From positions 1,364,001 to 1,428,000 of the forward strand of contig CAUEEP010000728.1 in NCBI GenBank assembly GCA_958450365.1: DNA of 64,000 nucleotides, written 5' to 3'. The stretch is from Mesorhabditis belari (lineage: Eukaryota; Nematoda; Chromadorea; Rhabditida; Rhabditidae). The translations under genes and the position numbers were made by a program. Below, piece by piece: positions 59,601-64,000 of this stretch. The notes beneath the pieces were generated by a model, which saw nothing but the letters and a program-made list of their open reading frames with translations, was not told where the DNA came from and made no database searches. Position 1 is the first letter of the stretch. Every line of letters begins with the position of its first letter.

Positions 59601-61362
59601 AGTAAGTTGAGTTTATATTTTTACTGTTTATTAGTACAAAACCAAAAAGCAACAATACCTATTACAAAGACAGCATGCGCATCAAAAGAAACAACAAAAG
59701 TCCCCAAGAGGGAAGGCAAAAGCAACCCGCCGACCAAAAAAACAATTTCGGGAAGGGAGAAAAGGGCGAAAAATGCGACGCGAATAATTGCAAAATAGCA
59801 ACGCAAATAGGAAGGAAACGGACGCGACCATTTGAATTTGATTTGAATGTTTAATTTCTTGAGGCTACATTGAGGCTACATTCTTCAATTGTTTCTCTTT
59901 CATTTTTTTAAAAGGCACCATTTTTACACCGCTATTTTACATCCAATCGGCCTAATTTTGTTTTCTTTGACTGAGCCTTGTCGAATCCTCATCGAATGAT
60001 ACCAAATTTGGGTCAATTGAGTGAACTTTATCAAACTTTATCACGATAGTTTTTTTTCTAATGAATTTCTTTTAGCAAATACAATAATTGCGATCTTGAA
60101 CTACCTAAAATGTCGCGTTAAGCTCGACAAATTTGCGAAACTCTTTGCACACGTTGAACACATTCGCTCATCGGTGGTCGCTAGTTTTGGGGCATTGGAT
60201 GGCTTTCTAGAAGTTTTATCATTGAATTTTTGAAGTCTCTCAATGTTTTTCAGACAGTTCGCAAAAAAAAACTCTACCCAATCTTGTGTTTTCTCCACAA
60301 ATGCCTTTGCCAATTCATCTTCACTCGAGTCCTATATGGGCATTCGGTGCAAAACCACTCGGCGATTCGCAATTTCGTCGGACGAGTTGCGTGCTTTGTT
60401 CGGGTGCCATGCCTGGGTAAAGATATTGACTTAGTTGGAAAATTTCTCACCTCCACAGCTGTTTCACCGAATTCGCCTCATATCCGCACTCAAAGCACGT
60501 CAACTTCTCGTTGCTCTTCACCTCTTCATTGCTTTCATCCCATCCATAACGGGGACGATGATGTTTTCTTTCCAAGTGAATTGAATAATCAACATCAGGT
60601 CTGAAACGGGGTTTCAAGAATCTTTGCCGAACTATGAATAAACCAAAATTTGCATTTAACCGAGTATCGCTATATAGCTATTTGTTTTTTTGATCAACAA
60701 ACCATCAGTACGCTCTTTTCCGCTAAAACTTACTTCAAAACGATTCCGCAGAAGAGGCAGACCCGTCGATTCGGATAATGCAGTGTTTTGTGCGCAAACA
60801 GTCTCCTTCTAAATTTTAATTTAGATTCAAGCTTTTGCTTTCCACCTTGACAAGAACCATTTCCCGCAAAGATTGCACTTCTTTCGGTGACTCCGAATTG
60901 GTTTTAACTGAGAGACAATTGATGTTTTGACAATAGATTTTGTGATTTACCTCTATTCGGCTTGTTCCTGGCTCGGGTGAGAAGTCGTCGAGGTCAAAGG
61001 CGTCAAAATTGTATCCCTAAAACTTGCCACTTACAGTACAAAATTTGCCGTTATGCTTTAATCGTTTTAATATGTAAATTTCTACTTCTTTGTAGATGCC
61101 CGAGGATTCATAGGACCTACGTAGGTTTCTTTCAAAAACTCGAGACCAATATCAGCTGCGAGGGGCGAAAGACTGCCAATGTTGTTCAGATCTGATGGAC
61201 CGGGATATGCGTACTTGTCTAAAAAGTGGATTGATGTTATTACTTCGACGTTCGCGTTGTTCATCACAAGTGAGCGTACTCACCATCGCTCGGCAATGCA
61301 TCAAATAACGCCTGCACCAAATCCTCTTTCTCCAGTATCAGCGGGTCTTGTTGTGCAAACAT
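50654..61362 (-). CDS. Six-finger C2H2 zinc-finger protein, last intron carries an LTR retrotransposon
   Basis: Nine exons join in phase: 61362-61284 (ATG), 61218-61121, 61016-60951, 60907-60846, 60808-60734, 60600-60451, 60412-60278, 60206-60105, 50765-50654 (TGA); 292 aa, presumably a nuclear DNA-binding regulator. The acidic N-terminal ~80 residues precede the fingers. Five fingers are canonical C-x2-C-x12-H-x3/4/5-H, each split across an exon junction: starts 'CNLCGKWF', 'CLFCGIVL', 'CFECGYEA', 'CTECPYRT', 'CSTCAKSF'. Finger five is completed across the intron that holds the retrotransposon, which strongly supports that join. The sixth is atypical: C-x1-C ('CSCGQSF') and the last ligand is Cys (H-x5-C). 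The final intron is 9,339 bp, about 9.05 kb of it retroelement. The ATG directly follows 'ttttgatag', a possible trans-splice site. Confidence 0.9.
50777..50780. repeat. Candidate target-site duplication (left copy)
   Basis: 'attt' next to the left LTR edge is matched by 'attt' at 59830-59833 next to the right LTR edge. Four bases in AT-rich DNA is weak evidence, so the LTR boundaries may shift by a few bases. Confidence 0.45.
50781..51245 (-). repeat. 3' LTR of the Gypsy-type retrotransposon
   Basis: About 465 bp, nearly identical to 59363-59829. The only differences seen are one substitution ('gatttgaaacc' against 'gatttaaaacc') and a small indel ('gtagcataaag' against 'gtagctaaaaaag'). 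A purine run on the minus strand ('ggaggaggg', 51247-51255) directly precedes it in element orientation and fits a polypurine tract. Confidence 0.93.
51393..56240 (-). CDS. pol: Retrotransposon Pol: protease, RT, RNase H, integrase, C-terminal extension
   Basis: One frame of 1,615 codons. Protease active site VIDTGAD (residues 9-15). RT with the FSTFDM and YIDD boxes (YIDD near 449). RNase H 'YVDASKSGLGAV' and 'KVADALSRG'. Integrase has an HHCC zinc module (H-x6-H, C-I-N-C) and the D, D, E residues in 'AVDLIDL', 'SDRGKEF' and 'SIERFN' (about 897-996). A GPY/F-type module ('RFTGPYRLL') sits near 1137. About 470 further residues follow; they have no hydrophobic span, so this is not an envelope, and they end in an RG-rich tail ('GRGRGGRR'). 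The first ATG lies just before the protease. The start is probably reached by frameshift from an overlapping frame, so the true N-terminus is uncertain. Confidence 0.93.
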   Translation of the reverse strand: MLFMDATIVIDTGADISLVSKAFLRKANSNPHAALKNFDISLERKSAQELHILDASRNLMPLIGRCKLPVKVNDGQTATIGFYILDREDDTVLLGMNGLHKAGIRVSLWVDEESIAADKSPIETKHTTVSFTSNEVILPGSNRIIPIRGEYSGVHLVSFFKHEYVVALDKNGNGKLLVRNAQENPLLLRKRDPLLAEMIDGKNVIEWEAVESQLGTKSTKQCSEMLNLNTENNQCTAEQLFDSVRIESIWHKLVENKCPIDTELQEIIAEFADVFALSDFELGQAKHVQHFIDTGDALPIKQKARPVPLAMIDTVKQMLQKLKDQKVVQKSSSPWASPVVLVKKKDGTIRLCIDYRKLNILMKQDAFPLPNMDLTLQSLSNKKFFSTFDMVAGFWQIPIAKESAEKTAFAILNELLEFTVMPFGLCNAPATCQRLMHSVLEDLLGDTVFVYIDDVIIATETWEKHLETFRKVLSRMRSEGLRFKASKCMIGQKSVKFLGHLITDQGVQTDPDKIEKIMSCHAPRSVSELRTFLGMCSYYRKFILGFAKIAGPLYILTSTNVHWNWTEAQESAFRQLKEKLCSPPVLAQPDVNLARNGTKPFIIYVDASKSGLGAVLCQEDNKKQLHPIHFMSRRLNSAQTKYHPTDLEALAIKVALEKFRQYIYGLTVIVRTDHQALVSLLTRTNLAERTMRWALEIQDENIKIEYVKGMANKVADALSRGPLVLSELEQAEEANTSKYGLDRIVNEMFVGETRESKDSWQKSMEMDPAFEQFKRFWENQKWDESVCFEGNKSPMKMGDFVFSENKIFYVVRDGTLRRWVPFKARKELWETIHKGVLGGHAGTKACMEKLSKEFYWPFMLADLKLWQKQCINCLIHNPRQTLVPPLHPRIAKRPLQTIAVDLIDLHYPTTRGNRYILTVLDLFTKFGFAEALVSKSSIVVAQALLSYLLKNCIIPSEILSDRGKEFLNDTVQSVCKEMGITWTVGKGYVKRETGSIERFNQSLESILAKNSVRNCDWDDMLPFALFAYNSSVHSATQETPCFLATGRDPVIPIKGVDRAKLNPCMVDRDDYKLALFSALQVAYEDVRENLEKAAEKMKKYFDREKVTIDPRELKSGMRVLLTEPSQPGKFSQRFTGPYRLLKLGNTSAEISDIVNPNRPIMNVQLERLRQVPKEMPDTEIVIPHAKSKRRTAIKTQEMIEPVRRSKRVQKLNYHVDNMFSFRVWTELNDGEGWTMISSNSIVHPEFKLPRRVEISEIWANGSEVPEEIAFFGSTSVRTLAGYIEAMRAGYDYEGFANSEKSHFPVSAKSFKIAFQRLAKLFPELQADLCEIYSSGNENLRLQDCAYLDDWAKEVFFGTRENVKARKPLSPAPLLKAKDPAIVMLTDTQVVLFGDQTVVQLAYVLKSKVKCEMRKASMNPEEDLKRLAASISPTTPLQEVYMQVPEATKILANDKIFEGLINGMKAVNKKRNTVKIIVFPSLHTSDSTGEYERLYRQNILKPALKHGHELMDVRDLQYGPSHRFDTRIYLLMRTASETSLSNFHLELWGCYVLDNQWKDVWMQAMEYQRKPRQENRLAPVKRRHQEWFEDDVPAASSSRIGSRMESPRGRGRGGRR
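56209..56556 (-). CDS. Overlapping frame linking gag and protease
   Basis: A 115-codon minus-strand frame runs from inside the gag end into the protease start in a different register. Its second half ('SLTVNELRMVSIKGDQSEF') has coding-like composition and leads directly into the protease region. It may be the natural upstream part of pol, joined by ribosomal frameshifting or splicing, or a remnant of a once continuous frame. No definite slippery site was identified. Confidence 0.4.
   Translation of the reverse strand: MGDLADCFETVEEWKRCAKCCTKSLCVADGFSACCGGHRPRQLLRKGNSTPKSHLFCLNQLFYNPILSESNSSISRSLTVNELRMVSIKGDQSEFTGEQLKLRGQIAFYGCYYSD
56424..58592 (-). CDS. gag: Retrotransposon Gag-like polyprotein with CCHC zinc knuckle
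   Basis: 722 codons. The first ~430 residues are helical and Q/N-rich, as in Gypsy Gag. A zinc knuckle CFKCGKSGHSIRFC (C-x2-C-x4-H-x4-C) sits near 444-457. The C-terminal third is unusual: about six copies of a nine-residue 'RFLGNLGED' unit at 619-674 (27-bp DNA repeats, 56566-56733). The start ATG overlaps the stop of the upstream 106-codon frame as ATGA, so translation could be coupled. The C-terminal part may be sequence captured into the element rather than ancestral Gag. Confidence 0.85.
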   Translation of the reverse strand: MIKVCNELGFESKEALTEFYEKYIEQKELIDSLCDTFMIKQTELIRKVDRCIGDHNTLIKICDMLNCKEEEAYSVIQAMLTDSVEDRTNYMKEPSAYKKGIKFEEHIEKEWERGNKYLIQASPLRTAETMMSQSHWRETLEEGTTQNGMGDSNESKLTTKNITVVDTAAAFLDAAYVSNLPPIKTFANKPNQEPFCDFVLSIKARFNATTSEEKKHYLFKTHLIGNAKSIYETIPKYLKEGSFDGMVSYMSSELRGPAAMAKIVAQNQLTAYTGSITDLIGACQRIETLAQQGYPNAAETEQRLGQQCQALLRILDGDPGFSSFVEACVDKQGNLTQYTELKNRLLRSQYYSKLSMTPKIQVIQPNQGFNRRFNSFVPNRGNNQANMQPQKQMNRLNSSEWFQNSTDSNQQNGTENLNYFGQKPRETMQQVSNGRNVNARSLRNNNCFKCGKSGHSIRFCHKNQTVSQIVIGKEAVQQREVASVTLGQIPEDFLAPTQNKGNHNSCKSNGVVWSIRVECPEVREMSVVAEKNHDGHVSPNRPILGCVFVFNTTNPLASSANLVKLCPTNKNFVFICCTQVGSPVSSRNISIGAVSRILQLSLWEALATWYPTAAGPSFTDDLSRFLGNLGEDRFLGNLGEDRFLGNLREERFLGNLGEDRLLGSLNGERFLGNLVKSGLWETLPTVLRQLRNGNVVLSAAQKACVSPTDFRLAAVVIDPGNY
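56566..56733. repeat. 27-bp tandem repeat inside gag
   Basis: About six units around 'ctcccaggtttcccaaaaac' plus 'ctctctt'. The unit is a multiple of three, so the gag frame stays open. Confidence 0.85.
58589..58909 (-). CDS. Short leading ORF of the retrotransposon
   Basis: 106 codons, charged and predicted helical ('LVEKLKEGVEEKVETLV', 'KLKEAEAKLAEAYAI'), with a CxC pair. It ends in ATGA, shared with the gag start. It could be the true N-terminus of Gag separated by a frameshift, or a separate small protein. No homologue recognised. Confidence 0.6.
   Translation of the reverse strand: MTGKITDAASRHEEGLLENVSVSKQVFGNLVEKLKEGVEEKVETLVSVLCSCKKTTNRQKAAISIESKKLLEELWLDCDKLKEAEAKLAEAYAIEPKRKGLRGMIV
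58910..59362 (-). other. 5' leader of the retrotransposon
   Basis: Untranslated region between the 5' LTR and the first ORF. Sequence next to the LTR reads 'tgggggccgaaccgatcc' on the minus strand. TGG at the LTR edge is typical of a primer-binding site, but the tRNA could not be identified and the complement does not fit the usual spacing of a tRNA T arm. Confidence 0.45.
59363..59829 (-). repeat. 5' LTR of the Gypsy-type retrotransposon
   Basis: Partner of 50781-51245. Promoter and poly(A) signals of the element should lie here; none could be placed with confidence. The LTR ends lack a clear TG...CA pair with the boundaries chosen. Confidence 0.92.
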
Positions 61363-61744
61363 CTATCAAAATCAGTTAAGTTGATTCTTCGAGTTTAAAT
61401 CATTTTCAAGTAATGTCATCATGTTTCTGCATTTTGGTCAAAACAACAATTAAAAACCATAATTTATCCCTGATAGCCAAATGAATACATAAAATGTACA
61501 ATAAGCTACACACAACAAGCACAAGTGAACACAATTATGGCAAAATGGAATGGTCAATGAAGGCATCAACTAACAGTATTGCCCCAAAACACAAACACGA
61601 ATAGAGATCATCTAACCGGAAATGAAGCTACAGCAAGTTAGTAGAAAAATCACAATTTTGCGGTTTTGACTAGAGTACTAACTATCTAGAACTAACATCA
61701 GAGATAAAATTAAAATGATTTTCTGAATAGATGTGAAATTTTAA
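61363..61744. other. Short spacer between gamma-SNAP and the zinc-finger gene
   Basis: About 380 bp, AT-rich, no exon seen. A 'gataaatt'-type signal on the minus strand near 61460 could serve as poly(A) signal for gamma-SNAP. Close spacing on one strand is compatible with an operon. Confidence 0.4.
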
Positions 61745-63127
61745 TTATCGCAAATCATCATCGTCTTCCTCTAATCCGCCTTCTGAGCGTACAACTGTCG
61801 GAACTTTCAACTTCTTTTGAAGGCGAAGATACTAAATAAAAAAATATTAATTGTTCAAAAATCATATATTTACATCATTATCCATTGATCTCACATTTCC
61901 ACGCCGGAGGGCATTCTGGAAAGCGCTATCATCACCAGCTTCATATGACGCAATTAAACTCTGACACGCCGCGGCATCGTCTGTTCGTTCAAAGTCCGGA
62001 CACTGCCTGTAAAACTTAAATTACAAAGTTTTACAAAGTTATTAACATTATATTAATGACAAACTCACTGAATAGCCCAAGCGTATTCTTTTAGTGCTGC
62101 AACATAATCTTCACGAGCTAGCTGTACAAGAACAGCGCCGAGCGCTAATTGACCAATACGAAGTGATTCCTAAAATTCACCAATAGTAAGACCAGGATTA
62201 TGGAACAAACTCACTTTAACTTCTGCATATTTTTCAATTTCCATACGAATCGATCGTATTGCTCGAGGGTAATCTTCTAATCTAAACGAAACAAAAAGAT
62301 GATGGAACAAACTCACTGCATATCAACACTAGAAGTCTCAACATACCGAAGGCTCAATTTCGTAATTCCTGTAAGAAATTCTCCAGCCATTTTCGAGCGA
62401 TCACTTTGCTGCACTAATTCAAGTCCACGTTCATAAAGCTAAAAACTTTTTGATAAAGAGAAAGACAAAAAAACTTTTATACCATTATCGCTTTTTCAGG
62501 CTGATCCTTCTCCACCAATTTCACTCCTCGATCAATTGACAAAGCTGCGGTATCCATACTTCCGCATTCAGCATAACTAAAATTGAAATGTTTAAACGCT
62601 TGTTCTTACTACCTATGCTTGAAGAGTTCTTACAAACGAAAAAATACCCGTTAATGGCTTGTTCAAGCAATGTGAAAGCGGCCGTCGTATCGCCAGCATC
62701 CCGTAGCAATATTGCTGCATTTTCTCTTGCCCTAAATTTAAGCGTTAACGAAAAATCAAAATTTTCTATTAGCTTCTCACAACAATAATCTTCAAAAGAA
62801 ACGTACTTTGCGGCATGAAACCCATTCCTCGTTTGCTCATAATAGCCTGCCGCATCTTGAAGCACTTTTGCTGCCTGAATACAAATCAAATGGGTACATC
62901 TCAAAAAGAAAATTAAACCTTTTTCGGATCCCCGGCGTTCTTATAACAGACTGATGCTCTCTCCAAAGCCGTGGCAGCACCGTCATAGTCGGGATTGAAT
63001 TTCAGTTTGATCATCGAGGTTTTCAAACTAAAAACAATGGTTATATGCTTGAAGTTTTAAAAGCTGACCATTCGGCAGCCTTTTTCTCGCATTGATCTGC
63101 CTCTGCTAGTCTTGCCGATTGTGACAT
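61745..63127 (-). CDS. napg: Gamma-SNAP (soluble NSF attachment protein gamma)
   Basis: Ten exons join in phase: 63127-63069, 63027-62919, 62874-62807, 62731-62648, 62576-62483, 62438-62347, 62281-62215, 62169-62069, 62006-61874, 61831-61745 (TAA), 297 aa, against about 312 in vertebrates. It is built of TPR-like helical hairpins. Family landmarks: 'KLKFNPDYDGAATALERA' (family W/F.PDYD.AA..Y..AA), 'AAKVLQDAAGYYEQTRN', 'GSMDTAALSIDRGVKLVE' (family TPDTAAMALERAGKL.E), 'DYPRAI', and an acidic C-terminus ('EEDDDDLR'). In the family the protein links NSF to SNARE complexes so that they are taken apart after membrane fusion, in the cytoplasm on membranes. The ATG is two bases after a 'gttttcag' acceptor, either a trans-splice site or an untranslated upstream intron. 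Confidence 0.93.
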
Positions 63128-63680
63128 ACCTGAAAACATCAGCATGTTTAACTATTTTGAGTAAGCAAAATCGTTCGAATGAGAAAATCTTCAATGAAAT
63201 GAAAGGCGCAATGTAGTAGAGTAGATGGGTGTCTGGCTTGAGCTCGGCATATGGATACCAGACACCGCTTTGGCATCAATATAATCCAACTCTTGGTCAA
63301 TTGAATGGATGCCGGATTATTTGGAAAAGAAAAACCGTTTTCTCATTTCAATGATGAGTAAAAGAAACCGTGAGGACTTTCGCTTGTAGCATGAATTAAA
63401 AAGACTAAAATAGAAGGCAAAATGACAAAAGTTCATTTATTCAACAGGAAATGATAGAAGTGGTAGCTTTATCAATGAAAATTTTTTGCAAAGAAATAAC
63501 TTATTGTAATAGCAATATGACAAAATAGAAAAATCAATAAGTTAGCAGCTCGTGAAACGCAAAATTGACAAAGAATACAACAACTTAGGGTTACAGTAAA
63601 GAGAGAGCGATTTGCTTTATGACCGAAAGAATTGAAGAAATACAATAGAGCTCAAGGAGAAGAGAAAGATATTGAAAGGA

Positions 63681-64000
63681 TTAATGTTGAACCTCTTTTC
63701 GGCGCTGTTGGAAATCATTGATGATCTTTTCTATGAGCTTGCGAGCGTTTTTCATTTGATCACGATCGCCAGTTAGACTGAAATTAAATTAAATTAACCA
63801 GTAGCCAAAATTTTGGCCTAGAGATATGCAAACCGGTGTCACCAGAGTATTTTTTCGCAAAAGTTATTTAAGGAGATAAGATTTTCGATTCAGAAAAGAC
63901 TCTGGAGAAGCATTTAAGAAATAATATTTCGTATTGAAAAGAAGAAGATAAGATCAACCTAACGAGCCGTTTTCCCTCAGAGACATCCGAGTCTCCGTCG
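63681..64000 (-). CDS. C-terminal part of a gene running off the right edge, KH-like helix
   Basis: Two exons on the minus strand join in phase: 64000 (edge) to 63964, donor 'gttagg', and 63777-63681 (TAA). The end reads 'SLTGDRDQMKNARKLIEKII' then a basic tail 'NDFQQRRKEVQH'. The pattern G-x-R-x-Q-x-x-x-A-x-x-L/I-I resembles the last helix of a KH RNA-binding domain, but only this fragment is visible, so the assignment is tentative. It lies about 555 bp upstream of gamma-SNAP on the same strand. Confidence 0.5.

Larger units (their letters stand above)
50781..59829 (-). mobile_element. Complete Ty3/Gypsy-type LTR retrotransposon
   Basis: Order in element orientation: 5' LTR (59829-59363), short ORF and gag, protease, reverse transcriptase, RNase H, integrase, C-terminal extension, polypurine tract, 3' LTR. 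The order RT-RNaseH-integrase identifies Ty3/Gypsy rather than Copia. The near-identity of the LTRs and the 4.8 kb uninterrupted pol frame indicate a recent insertion that may still be active. It lies in the last intron of the zinc-finger gene, in the same transcriptional orientation, so its LTR poly(A) signals could truncate the host transcript. Confidence 0.93.

Overview
The window is AT-rich eukaryotic DNA that reads as a free-living or parasitic nematode. Genes are split into many short exons, introns are often 40-60 nt, 3' splice sites are almost all TTTCAG-like, several genes have a 3' splice site just before the start codon (as expected for spliced-leader trans-splicing), and mariner/MITE, tRNA-SINE and LINE debris fills the introns. 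Species cannot be named from the sequence alone. All gene models were built by hand from splice sites, reading phase and, for the two transporters, exon-by-exon comparison with each other.

Layout. 1-4.4 kb: no gene seen; LINE 3' ends, direct duplications and one MITE. 4.4-18.1 kb (+): a full-length ABCC/MRP transporter in 37 exons (about 1,452 aa). 18.1-19.9 kb: a large foldback. 19.9-33.7 kb (+): a tandem ABCC/MRP paralogue in 37-38 exons, with two splice acceptors that lack AG. The two genes share most exon sizes and phases but differ at several introns. 34.6-37.0 kb and 37.8-38.2 kb (-): two multi-pass membrane proteins I cannot name. 38.2-48.3 kb: repeat-dense gap (MITEs, foldbacks, minisatellites).

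48.3-64 kb (-): four closely spaced genes on one strand: a KH-like C-terminal fragment running off the right edge, gamma-SNAP, a six-finger C2H2 zinc-finger protein, and a TANGO2/NRDE-family (HRG-9-like haem-handling) protein. Gaps are about 555, 380 and 195 bp, with trans-splice-like acceptors before the ATGs, so they may form an operon. The last intron of the zinc-finger gene carries a nearly 9 kb Ty3/Gypsy-type LTR retrotransposon, in the same orientation as the gene, with almost identical LTRs and long open gag and pol frames.

The most unusual pattern is structural: at least four unrelated foldback/MITE families each hold a tandem minisatellite made from their own subterminal or internal sequence (16, 17, about 29 and 9 bp units). 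Other points worth checking are the two missing AG acceptors in the second transporter, a segmental duplication of its NBD1 intron later split by a mariner, and a truncated LINE flanked by a 58 bp target duplication.
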